NCBI GenBank assembly: GCA_946183385.1
Contig: CAMHBN010000113.1
Coordinates: 1 to 6,333 of the forward strand
Origin: an uncultured Ruminococcus sp.
GTDB lineage: Bacteria; Bacillota; Clostridia; Oscillospirales; Ruminococcaceae
Direction of reading: 5' to 3'
Length of the DNA: 6,333 nucleotides
The position numbers and the translations under genes are program-made. Shown in pieces: positions 1-6,030 of the stretch (its first letter is position 1; each line of letters starts with the position of its first letter). The notes beneath the pieces were generated by a model. It had not been told where the DNA came from. It was given only the letters and a program-made list of their open reading frames with translations, and ran no database searches.

Positions 1-811
1 CGCCGCCGTGACGGGCATATCCGCCGTAGGTATCTACGATGATCTTTCTTCCCGTCAGGCCACTGTCGCCCTGCGGACCGCCGACTACGAAGCGGCCCGT
101 CGGATTGATGAAGATCTTGGTGTTCTCGTCCATGAGGTTCGCGGGAATGACCTCGCGGATAACGACCTCCTCGATATCGCTTCTTACCTGCTCGAGTGAG
201 ACGTCAGCCGAATGCTGCGATGAAACTACAACAGCGTCTACGCGGACGGGCTTGCCGTCGTCGTACTCGACAGTCACCTGCGACTTGCCGTCGGGACGGA
301 GATAGCGCAGAGTGCCGTCCTTTCTCACCTCTGTGAGACGGAGAGCGAGCTTGTGAGCGAGAGATATCGGCAGCGGCATGAGCTCGGGAGTCTCATTGCA
401 CGCGAAGCCGAACATGATGCCCTGATCGCCCGCGCCGTTGGACAGACCGTCGTTGTCGCTGTTCTGCTCGCGGTACTCGAAAGCCTCGTTTACGCCCATA
501 GCGATGTCGGGCGACTGCTCGTCGATAGAAGTTAGCACCGAGCAGGTGTGCGCGTCGAAGCCGTACTTGGCTCTGTCGTAGCCGATGTCGGTGATGACCT
601 GACGTGCGATAGAGGGGATATCTACCCTCGCCTTTGTGGATATCTCGCCCATGCAGAGCACCATACCCGTTGTAACAACGGTCTCGCAAGCAACGCGCGA
701 GTTCTCGTCCTGTTCGAGCATAGCGTCGAGGACGGCGTCGGATATCTGGTCGCATATTTTATCGGGATGACCCTCAGTTACCGATTCCGAAGTGAAAAAA
801 ACCTTACTCAT
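1..811 (-). CDS. metK: S-adenosylmethionine synthetase MetK, N-terminal 270 residues (3' end beyond window)
   Basis: Makes S-adenosylmethionine from methionine and ATP (methionine adenosyltransferase) in the cytoplasm. Reading leftwards from the ATG at 809-811 the frame stays open to base 2, giving 270 codons; the family is about 395-400 residues, so roughly 125-130 C-terminal residues lie outside. Visible signatures: GHPDK at residues 14-18 (ATP/methionine-binding region), GAGDQG at 126-131 (family signature 1), and GGPQGD at 244-249 followed by SGLTGRK and the start of the DTYGG motif (family signature 2). The N-terminus begins [18 protein letters not shown], typical of the family. The start is fixed by a GGAGGA ribosome binding site (818-823) six bases upstream. 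Transcription is controlled by the SAM-I riboswitch immediately upstream, so the enzyme's product represses its own gene. No frame disruption is seen in the visible part. Confidence 0.98.
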   Translation of the reverse strand, partial: MSKVFFTSESVTEGHPDKICDQISDAVLDAMLEQDENSRVACETVVTTGMVLCMGEISTKARVDIPSIARQVITDIGYDRAKYGFDAHTCSVLTSIDEQSPDIAMGVNEAFEYREQNSDNDGLSNGAGDQGIMFGFACNETPELMPLPISLAHKLALRLTEVRKDGTLRYLRPDGKSQVTVEYDDGKPVRVDAVVVSSQHSADVSLEQVRSDIEEVVIREVIPANLMDENTKIFINPTGRFVVGGPQGDSGLTGRKIIVDTYGGYARHGG

Positions 812-842
812 ATTTATTCCTCCAAAAAATGTTTTCCTTATC

Positions 843-870
843 AAAAAACGCGCGTCCGGAAAGACGCGCG
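843..870 (-). terminator. Intrinsic terminator of the metK SAM riboswitch (expression platform)
   Basis: On the minus strand an 8-bp stem, CGCGCGTC (870-863) with GACGCGCG (856-849), encloses the 6-base loop TTTCCG and is followed at once by six T residues (848-843). It ends about 30 bases before the metK start, so it would stop transcription before the coding region. Placed directly after an S-box aptamer, it is the OFF structure formed when SAM is bound. The upper stem and loop can instead pair with the aptamer's P1 3' strand (896-903), which suggests the antiterminator. Confidence 0.92.
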
Positions 871-881
871 CGCAGAACCTT

Positions 882-993
882 GTTCATACTCCTCATCTTT
901 CGGTTTATATACCGCAGGATTTAGCACCTTGAATATCAGGTTGCCGGGCTTCACAGGACCTGTTTCCTCCGCCGCTCTTGATAAGGTATGAAC
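882..993 (-). promoter_or_regulatory. SAM-I (S-box) riboswitch aptamer upstream of metK
   Basis: Read on the minus strand, the conserved S-box core is present in order: CTTATCAAGAG (P1 5' strand and start of P2), a GGAGGAAACAGG kink-turn-like region, TGAAGCCCGGCAACC (953-939), AAGGTGCTAAATCC (930-917), a small P4 hairpin CGGT/ACCG, and GAAAGATGAG closing P1. CTTATC (985-980) pairs with GATGAG (896-891), including one G-U. Beyond this, GTTCATAC (993-986) is the exact complement of GTATGAAC (889-882), lengthening P1 past a 2-base bulge if those bases are transcribed. This class binds SAM and promotes termination, here through the hairpin at 843-870, so metK is expected to be on when SAM is scarce. 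Confidence 0.96.
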
Positions 994-995
994 TA

Positions 996-1024
996 ATTAT
1001 ACTACACTGATAGGAATTTGTCAA
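996..1024 (-). promoter_or_regulatory. Sigma-A-type promoter for the metK riboswitch leader
   Basis: Exact consensus TTGACA (1024-1019) and TATAAT (1001-996) are separated by exactly 17 bases. The predicted start is near base 989, giving a leader of about 178 bases containing the whole riboswitch and terminator. The stretch upstream of the -35 (about 1025-1059) is almost entirely A/T with A and T tracts, as in an UP element. Both boxes match consensus, so regulation probably falls on the riboswitch rather than on initiation; that last point is inference. Confidence 0.9.
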
Positions 1025-1083
1025 TAGATATTGAAAAAAGATATAATAAAAATTTTTTTGTCGGAACGCAACTGCGGAGCGGT

Positions 1084-1224
1084 TTATTTTATCACCGCAA
1101 AAGCCTGTTTCAGGTTCGACACGGGTATTATCTCGATATCGTAGCTCTCCTTGTCGATGGCGGACATACACTGCTTCGGCACAACGACCTGTCTGAAGCC
1201 CATCCGCTCGGCTTCACGTATGCG
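1084..1224 (-). pseudogene. radA: Out-of-frame 3' end of radA (last 46 residues)
   Basis: In the frame shifted relative to the main radA frame, 46 sense codons from 1224 down to a TAA at 1086-1084 encode a clear RadA tail. It starts RIREAERMGF, then QVVVPKQ, and ends near SNLKQAFAVIK. Family members have this RIxEAxxLGF block shortly after the GEIRxVS segment, where the main frame now stops. The two parts join only if 2 (mod 3) bases are restored near 1219-1226. Adding this tail brings the protein to about 452-456 residues, the normal RadA length. Either the gene is truncated in this strain or the assembly has lost a few bases here. Confidence 0.85.
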
Positions 1225-2440
1225 AAACGGAGCGTATCTCGCCGCCGAGACCAATCTCTCCGAACGCGACGAGCTCCTCGTTAATCTGCTTGTCCATTAT
1301 GCCCGAGTAGAGCGCCATGGCGACGGGCAGGTCAGCCGCGGGCTCATCGAGACGGAAGCCGCCGACGATGTTGAGGTAGACGTCGAGACTGCCCATGAAT
1401 ATGCCGAGCCGCTTTTCAAGCACGGCGATGATGATATTGAGCCTGTTGAAGTCGAAGCCCGTAGCCATTCTCCTCGGAGCGGCATAGCTTGTCTTTGCGG
1501 CGAGAGCCTGCACCTCCGCGAGGATAGGTCTGCTGCCCTCCATAACGCAGGCTACGCACGTACCCGAGACATTGAGCGGTCTGCCCGAGAGCAGCATCTG
1601 CGAGGGATTGGCTACCTCCGCGAGCCCCTTGTCGAGCATCTCGAATACGCCTATCTCGTTCGTCGAGCCGAAACGGTTCTTGACGGCACGCAGCAGGCGG
1701 TAGCTCTGATGTCGCTCGCCCTCGAAATAGAGGACGGCGTCCACGATATGCTCCATCACCTTAGGACCCGCGATAGCGCCGTCCTTGTTGATGTGTCCGA
1801 CGATTATGACGGGTATCTCCTGCGACTTGGCGGTGCGCATGAAGAGGTTCGTACACTCGCGCACCTGCGTGAGACTGCCCGCGGTCGAGGATATGCGGCT
1901 GATGGTCATGGTCTGTATCGAGTCGATGATGACGATGTCGATGTTGCTGCCCGCTATCGTAGCGGCGACCGCCTCCGCGTCGTTTGCGGTGAGGATGTAG
2001 AGGTTCTCGGTATCGACCCCGAGCCTCTTCGCACGGAGCTTTATTTGCCGCGCCGACTCCTCGCCTGAGACGTACAGCACCGAGTGCTCCTCGCCGAGGA
2101 ACTGGCATATCTGGAGCAGCAGCGTACTCTTGCCGATACCCGGCTCTCCGCCGAGCAGTACCAGCGAGCCCTTGACGAGTCCGCCGCCGAGCACGCGGTT
2201 GAGCTCTCCTACGCCCGTATCATAGCGGACATCGCTGTCCGCGCCTATATCCGCGAGCTCAAGAATGCTGTCGTAGAGGTCGGGAGCACTCGCGAGGGAG
2301 GCATTACCGCCCGCGGGAGAAGTGTCCGCAAGCTCCTCCTCGAAGCTGTTCCACGCGCCGCAGGACGGGCATTTGCCGTTCCACTTCGAGCTCTCGTACC
2401 CGCACTGATTGCAGGTGTAAACGAATTTCGATTTAGCCAT
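1214..2440 (-). CDS. radA: DNA repair protein RadA/Sms, prematurely terminated by a frame break
   Basis: RadA is a RecA-like, DnaB-like hexameric ATPase that drives branch migration and DNA unwinding at recombination intermediates. Visible domains: a C4 zinc finger at residues 10-28 (CNQC and CPSC); Walker A GGEPGIGKST at 97-106; Walker B IVIIDS at 169-174; the RadA hallmark KNRFGS at 254-259; then the start of the Lon-like domain to about 408. The frame stops with TGA (1216-1214) just after GGEIRSVSHT, while the missing 46 residues continue in another frame (1084-1224). As written, the protein is 408 residues against about 455-460 for the family, losing the end of the Lon-like domain. The ATG (2440) lies two bases after the upstream lipoprotein's stop and has no clear Shine-Dalgarno, so it is probably translationally coupled. 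Family identity is certain; whether the break is biological is not. Confidence 0.95.
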   Translation of the reverse strand: MAKSKFVYTCNQCGYESSKWNGKCPSCGAWNSFEEELADTSPAGGNASLASAPDLYDSILELADIGADSDVRYDTGVGELNRVLGGGLVKGSLVLLGGEPGIGKSTLLLQICQFLGEEHSVLYVSGEESARQIKLRAKRLGVDTENLYILTANDAEAVAATIAGSNIDIVIIDSIQTMTISRISSTAGSLTQVRECTNLFMRTAKSQEIPVIIVGHINKDGAIAGPKVMEHIVDAVLYFEGERHQSYRLLRAVKNRFGSTNEIGVFEMLDKGLAEVANPSQMLLSGRPLNVSGTCVACVMEGSRPILAEVQALAAKTSYAAPRRMATGFDFNRLNIIIAVLEKRLGIFMGSLDVYLNIVGGFRLDEPAADLPVAMALYSGIMDKQINEELVAFGEIGLGGEIRSVSHT

Positions 2441-2442
2441 AG

Positions 2443-3513
2443 TTATACCATTGAAGAGTCAATGCCCGTGCTTGTGAGGGCGAAGCGTCTGCCTGCCTCC
2501 ATTATGCTGCCCGAGCTCTTGTACTTGTCTGCGGTGAATCCGCTGTCCGCGAGGCTCCAGTAGGTGAAGCCCGTCTCGGACTCGTTGTAGAATACGAGGC
2601 TTCCGATGTCGAAGAAGAGCCTGCCGTATCTGCCGTATTCGCCCTCGAGCTGTTCGAGCTCGTCACCGCTGAAGTAGTATATCCTGCAAGTGGACTCAGG
2701 CGCAGAGCCTGTTGACACGATAATTTCAGGGGTGTCGTCGCCGTTGAGGTCACAGAGCTCAAATGCGGCGTCCCTGTTGTCGTTGCCTATCTCGGCTGCT
2801 ATTTCCGATAGCTTTTTCCTGCAGACAGCCTTCCTCTTTGAGCCAAGGACGCCTCCCCAGCTCTCGGCGCGGCGTATCGCGTAATTCAGTGAGTCGTCGC
2901 CGAAGGTGTACTTCCTGCCAAGGTGCATTTTCAGCGTATCCACGTACTGAATGAGAGCGGCTTCGTAGTCGCGGAGGAGCATATCCTCGCCGTTTATCTC
3001 ATGCTTTATGGTCACGCCCTCGGAGGCGGAATCGGAGTTGTCGCTGTAGGTGAGGAAGTCGGTGAGCTCTCCGTGGTCGATCTGCTTGAACTTGCCGATG
3101 AGGAAGCCGTCGCCGCGGTACTCCTCGCGTGTCAGCCCGAACTCGGGGAGAAATTCAAACGTCCCCTCAAAGCCTGCCGTACCGACGAGGGTGAGAGCTC
3201 CGTTCGTGTAAGTGTATATCTCGCAGGCAGAAGTCTTGTCGGTGCCCTGCGAGATGATGAGCTCGGGGTTGCCGTCGCCCGTCATATCGAAGAGGTCGAA
3301 GGCGGAGTCGGAGCTGAATCCGTCCGAGCCCTTGAACTCGTCGAGCTTATCCTGAAACGATTTCTGCCACTCGAAGGAAATACTCTCGGGGGAGATGGTC
3401 TGCTCGACTGTCTCGGACTGCGGTGATGAGTTTGACTTGGTATCGGAGCAGCCGACTGTAGCAGCGGTTGCTGTCAGTACGGCTGCGAGGATGAACGGTT
3501 TGATTGATTTCAA
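2443..3513 (-). CDS. Putative lipoprotein with two DxNGDxxPE (FG-GAP/EF-hand-like) repeats
   Basis: A 356-residue predicted surface protein of unknown function. Residues 1-21 form a signal peptide (MKSIK, then a hydrophobic Ala/Thr/Val-rich core) ending in a plausible lipobox TVGC with lipidated Cys22, followed by a Ser/Asn/Gln/Glu-rich linker to about 45. Two similar units follow: AFDLFDMTGDGNPELII (71-87) and AFELCDLNGDDTPEIIV (250-266). Each is succeeded by a Cys-containing strand with an IY pair (CEIYTY at 97-102, CRIYYF at 276-281) and a Gly/Phe-rich segment. The Asp/Asn/Gly loops resemble calcium-binding FG-GAP or EF-hand-like loops, so a calcium-stabilised beta-propeller-like fold is possible but unproven. 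The start is TTG at 3513-3511, chosen because a GGAGGT site sits seven bases upstream and the signal peptide begins there. It is first in an operon with radA, two bases downstream; a functional link to RadA is not evident. Confidence 0.85.
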   Translation of the reverse strand: MKSIKPFILAAVLTATAATVGCSDTKSNSSPQSETVEQTISPESISFEWQKSFQDKLDEFKGSDGFSSDSAFDLFDMTGDGNPELIISQGTDKTSACEIYTYTNGALTLVGTAGFEGTFEFLPEFGLTREEYRGDGFLIGKFKQIDHGELTDFLTYSDNSDSASEGVTIKHEINGEDMLLRDYEAALIQYVDTLKMHLGRKYTFGDDSLNYAIRRAESWGGVLGSKRKAVCRKKLSEIAAEIGNDNRDAAFELCDLNGDDTPEIIVSTGSAPESTCRIYYFSGDELEQLEGEYGRYGRLFFDIGSLVFYNESETGFTYWSLADSGFTADKYKSSGSIMEAGRRFALTSTGIDSSMV

Positions 3514-3520
3514 TGTCAGG

Positions 3521-3526
3521 ACCTCC
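3521..3526 (-). promoter_or_regulatory. Ribosome binding site that fixes the TTG start of the lipoprotein
   Basis: GGAGGT on the minus strand, seven bases before TTG (3513-3511). No in-frame ATG lies between this site and the signal peptide, so it supports TTG as the initiation codon. Confidence 0.8.
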
Positions 3527-3552
3527 GTTTTGTTGTTATATATCTACCCTAT

Positions 3553-3581
3553 ATTGTATCACATTGTCGCCGCAGTGTCAA
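3553..3581 (-). promoter_or_regulatory. Promoter of the lipoprotein-radA operon
   Basis: TTGACA (3581-3576), a 17-base spacer, and TACAAT (3558-3553) preceded by TGA, so the -10 is of the extended TGn type. Predicted start is near 3546, about 33 bases before the TTG codon. It sits between the 220-bp repeat (3598-3817) and the gene. No operator-like palindrome is seen overlapping it. Confidence 0.82.
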
Positions 3582-3597
3582 TGATGTGCTTTGACCT

Positions 3598-3817
3598 TGT
3601 AGGGGCGGCGTCCCGCCGCCCGCCGATATCAATACAAACCAACGGCGACCGTCGGTAGAGGCGCACATTGTGCGCCCGCAAACAACCGAAAAAACGACGG
3701 GCGAACAAGGGGAGCCCCCTTTGGCGGATTCGCAGGTTACCGAACATATGCCGTTAGTTTACGGCTCGGTAACCCGCTTTTTCCGCTAAGGGGAGCAGCC
3801 TAATGTTCGCCCCTACA
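3598..3817. repeat. 220-bp compound intergenic repeat with TGTAGGGGCG inverted termini
   Basis: Bounded by TGTAGGGGCG (3598-3607) and its exact complement CGCCCCTACA (3808-3817). The left part holds two hairpins with 3-base loops: GGCGGCG-TCC-CGCCGCC (3604-3620) and GGCGCAC-ATT-GTGCGCC (3660-3676). By hand, the first 85 bases match the repeat at 5897 without gaps at 67 positions (79%). The right part is a different, foldback module (3699-3812). No open reading frame with family features and no clear target-site duplication are seen, so this resembles a non-autonomous MITE- or REP-like element rather than an insertion sequence. Its right end touches the T tract of the pgcA terminator. Confidence 0.85.
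3699..3812. repeat. Nested long foldback (cruciform-like) module inside the 220-bp repeat
   Basis: Arms pair from outside in: GGGCGAACA (3699-3707) with TGTTCGCCC (3804-3812); CCCCTT (3716-3721) with AAGGGG (3788-3793); GCGGA (3724-3728) with TCCGC (3782-3786); GGTTACCGA (3735-3743) with TCGGTAACC (3766-3774); GCCGT (3750-3754) with ACGGC (3761-3765), closing on a TAGTTT loop. The nesting is in register, so the whole 114 bases can fold into one interrupted hairpin. CCCCTT can alternatively pair with AAGGGG at 3707-3712. No protein-coding capacity is apparent. Confidence 0.8.
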
Positions 3818-3844
3818 AAAAAAGGACGCACAAAGTGCGTCCTT
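3817..3844 (-). terminator. Intrinsic terminator of pgcA
   Basis: On the minus strand AAGGACGCAC (3844-3835) pairs perfectly with GTGCGTCCTT (3831-3822) around a 3-base TTT loop, a 10-bp stem; the run of T at 3823-3817 forms the U tract, partly overlapping the stem base. It begins 8 bases after the pgcA stop codon. Confidence 0.93.
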
Positions 3845-3852
3845 CCGGGTTC

Positions 3853-5565
3853 TTACTTGAAATTCCTGGAGAAGTCCTCGCAGAGCTTCTTTTCGAGCGC
3901 CTGTGCCGATTTAAGGTCGGGCTGCTTGGCGGTGAGGTAGGTCTTTATCTTGGGCTCTGTACCCGAGGGACGTACTATAGCCTTCGAGCCGCCCTCGAGG
4001 TAGAACGCGAGCACGTTCGACTTCGGCAGTGTTATCGCTGTCTCCTTGCCCGTGAGGATATCCCTGCGGACGGAGAGCTTGTAGTCCTCGAACTTTACGA
4101 CCTTCAGACCCGCTATCTCCGTAGGAGGAGCATTGCGCAGACCTGTCATGATCTCGTCCATGCGCTTCATACCGCTCTCGCCCTCAAATGTGAAGCTGTA
4201 GAGGGTCTGGTAGAACATACCGTACTTCTTGTACATATTCTCGCGAGCCTGTAAGAGAGTGATACCCTTTGTGCGGTAGTAAGCCGCCATCTCGCATATC
4301 AGCATTGAAGCGTCAACGGCGTCCTTATCGCGGACATATCCGCCCGAGAGGTAGCCGTAGCTCTCCTCAAAACCGAAGATATAGCGGTTTTCCTCGCCCT
4401 TAGCCTCGAGGAAGCCTATCTGCTCGCCGATGAACTTGAAGCCTGTGAGCACGTCTATCATCTCGACGCCGTACTCCTTGCAGATAGAAGCTACGATGTC
4501 AGTGGTAACTATGGTCTTGACAGCGACAGGCTTCTCGGGCATAGTGCCCTTAGCCTTGCGCTGGCTGCAAATATATTCGAGCAGGAGAGCTCCCACCTCG
4601 TTGCCGCTGAACAGAGCGTAGTCGTCCCCGTCGGGGACAGCTATACCCACGCGGTCGCAGTCGGGGTCGGTCGCGAGCAGGAGGTCGGGCTTGACCTCGC
4701 GGCAGTATTTCAGACCGACTTCGAGAGCCTCACGAATTTCGGGGTTCGGATAGGGACAGGTCGGGAAGTTGCCGTCGGGGTTCTCCTGTTCCTTAACTAC
4801 GGTCACGTTTGTGATACCGATACGCTTGAGTATCTCGCGGACGGGCTTGTTGCCTGTGCCGTTGAGAGGCGTATATACGACCTTTAAGCCGCTTGAAGCA
4901 CAGAGGTCGGTGTTGATTCCCTCGGCGAGAACACGCTGATAGAACGCCTCAATGACGTCATTGCCGATGTAGCTGATATTGCCCTTTGCGAGCTCCTCAT
5001 CGAAGTTCGAGGACTTGACGTCCTTGAAGATGTCAAGCGAATTTATCTTTTCGAGGATTATCTCAGCACCGCGGAGCGTTATCTGACAGCCGTCGTCGCC
5101 GTAGACCTTGTAGCCGTTGTACTTGGCGGGGTTGTGGCTTGCAGTAACCATTATACCGCCCTGACATTTCAGCTGACGAACAGCGAAAGACAGGCACGGA
5201 GTAGGCATGAGCTCCGAGTAGATATGTACCTTGATACCGTTAGCCGCGAGCACCTCAGCCGCTGCCTTCGAGAACACGTCGCTCTTGATACGGCTGTCAT
5301 GCGAGATAGCCACGGACGGGTTCTTGTACTCCTGATTGAGGTAGTCGGCAAAGCCCTGCGTAGCGCGTCTTACGGTATATATATTCATGCGGTTGGTGCC
5401 TGCGCCGATAACGCCGCGCAGTCCGCCCGTACCGAACTCGAGGTCGCGGTAGAAGCGGTCACGGACAGCTTTCTCGTCGTCCTTTATCGCCGCAAGCTCA
5501 GCGGTGAGATCGGGGTCATCGACTGCATTCTCGCACCATACGCGATAAAGCTCTTTTTCGTTCAT
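3853..5565 (-). CDS. pgcA: Alpha-D-phosphohexomutase, probable phosphoglucomutase
   Basis: Cytoplasmic enzyme interconverting glucose 1-phosphate and glucose 6-phosphate through a phosphoserine and glucose 1,6-bisphosphate, linking glycogen/UDP-glucose metabolism to glycolysis. All four family motifs are present in order across 570 residues, a full-length protein: active-site serine loop TASHNP (141-146, Ser143); Mg2+-binding DPDCDR (300-305); sugar-specificity loop GFEESYG (398-404), which in the PGM/PMM family favours glucose-phosphate handling; and phosphate-binding RPSGTEPK (532-539). An early FGTGGLRG (44-51) is typical of this PgcA/PGM2-like branch. The ATG at 5565 follows GGAGGG (5573-5578) by seven bases. 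It is transcribed alone, from the promoter at 5710-5738 to the terminator at 3817-3844, with a 68-bp hairpin repeat in its leader. Some phosphomannomutase or phosphopentomutase activity cannot be excluded from sequence. Confidence 0.95.
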   Translation of the reverse strand: MNEKELYRVWCENAVDDPDLTAELAAIKDDEKAVRDRFYRDLEFGTGGLRGVIGAGTNRMNIYTVRRATQGFADYLNQEYKNPSVAISHDSRIKSDVFSKAAAEVLAANGIKVHIYSELMPTPCLSFAVRQLKCQGGIMVTASHNPAKYNGYKVYGDDGCQITLRGAEIILEKINSLDIFKDVKSSNFDEELAKGNISYIGNDVIEAFYQRVLAEGINTDLCASSGLKVVYTPLNGTGNKPVREILKRIGITNVTVVKEQENPDGNFPTCPYPNPEIREALEVGLKYCREVKPDLLLATDPDCDRVGIAVPDGDDYALFSGNEVGALLLEYICSQRKAKGTMPEKPVAVKTIVTTDIVASICKEYGVEMIDVLTGFKFIGEQIGFLEAKGEENRYIFGFEESYGYLSGGYVRDKDAVDASMLICEMAAYYRTKGITLLQARENMYKKYGMFYQTLYSFTFEGESGMKRMDEIMTGLRNAPPTEIAGLKVVKFEDYKLSVRRDILTGKETAITLPKSNVLAFYLEGGSKAIVRPSGTEPKIKTYLTAKQPDLKSAQALEKKLCEDFSRNFK

Positions 5566-5590
5566 TTCTATTCCCTCCGAATATTATTTA

Positions 5591-5658
5591 TGTAGGGGCG
5601 AGTTACGTTCGCCCGTTACTTTTGATGTGTTGGCGGGCGCACGGAATACGCCCCTACA
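5591..5658. repeat. 68-bp hairpin repeat of the TGTAGGGGCG family, in the pgcA leader
   Basis: Ends are TGTAGGGGCG (5591-5600) and CGCCCCTACA (5649-5658), exact inverted repeats of 10 bases; inside, CGCCCG (5610-5615) pairs with CGGGCG (5634-5639). It is closest in size and layout to the module at 6031-6099. It lies between the predicted pgcA promoter and ribosome binding site, ending 13 bases before GGAGGG, so it should be transcribed as a hairpin in the mRNA leader. There is no T tract after it, so it is not an ordinary terminator. Confidence 0.85.
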
Positions 5659-5709
5659 ATTCGGTTTATGAGCCTGAAGCTCCTTGTACTTACACCTATA
5701 CACGTTAAT

Positions 5710-5738
5710 ATTATATCATACTCAGCCGCTGTTGAAAA
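5710..5738 (-). promoter_or_regulatory. Extended -10 promoter of pgcA
   Basis: TGATATAAT gives a perfect -10 (TATAAT, 5715-5710) with a TGn extension; TTTTCA (5738-5733) is a weaker -35 (4 of 6) at a 17-base spacing. Predicted start near 5703, giving a leader of about 138 bases that contains the 68-bp repeat. Confidence 0.75.
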
Positions 5739-5896
5739 GGGGGAGGAGATATATTTTGTTATTTTAACATTAATTTGGCAAAGTTGTAAGATAATGCTAA
5801 CGATAATATATTTAATTTTATTCAATAATCAACGGTTTTATGTTGCAAAAATGCATTTTCCCGCCCCCTTATAGAGGGATATTTTCCGTGAGCCGA
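5739..5896. other. AT-rich gene-free stretch upstream of the pgcA promoter
   Basis: Together with the neighbouring repeats this belongs to a gene-free gap of about 590 bases (5566-6159). It is markedly more A/T-rich than the genes. Reading frames on either strand are short, lack a good ribosome binding site and start, and run into the promoter or repeats. I see no RNA gene, operator or confident second promoter here. Confidence 0.6.
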
Positions 5897-6021
5897 TGTA
5901 GGGGCGGCGTTTCGCCGCCCGCCAATACATTGACAAACCAACGGCAACAGACTGCAGGGACGCGCATTGCGCGTCCGCAAATTCTTCGTATGCCAACGGA
6001 CGACCGATGGTCGTCCCTACA
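5897..6021. repeat. 125-bp repeat of the TGTAGGGGCG family, three triloop hairpins
   Basis: Starts TGTAGGGGCG (5897) and ends GTCCCTACA (6013-6021), a slightly diverged inverted terminus. Three perfect hairpins with 3-base loops lie in a row: GGCGGCG-TTT-CGCCGCC (5903-5919), GGACGCGC-ATT-GCGCGTCC (5958-5976) and GGACGACC-GAT-GGTCGTCC (5998-6016). The first two are shared with the repeat at 3598; in the second, base changes between copies occur in pairs that keep the stem. No coding capacity is apparent. Confidence 0.85.
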
Positions 6022-6030
6022 GAATATCCG

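Noticed and set aside
1055..1083. Intrinsic terminator after radA
   Set aside because: Only a 4-bp stem with a 2-base loop can form, and the T run is too far downstream of it to count.
1214..1228. Programmed +1 frameshifting in radA
   Set aside because: There is no prfB-like CUU-UGA site, slippery run or upstream Shine-Dalgarno-like stimulator, and RadA is not known to use recoding. A small deletion also explains the missing HxEQ-like residues.
1151..2068. A 305-residue open frame on the plus strand antisense to radA
   Set aside because: It lies wholly opposite RadA, is rich in Arg, Asp, Glu and His as expected from reading GC-rich codons backwards, has no family motif and no ribosome binding site. 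The other plus-strand frames across metK, the lipoprotein and pgcA are rejected for the same reason.
3598..3817. An insertion sequence with target-site duplication
   Set aside because: No transposase frame is present, and comparison of the flanks of the repeat units gave no convincing direct duplication.
5616..5874. Short open frames of about 68 residues on both strands in the pgcA upstream gap
   Set aside because: They run through the pgcA promoter and the repeat, lack a ribosome binding site at a sensible distance, and show only AT-rich low-complexity translation.
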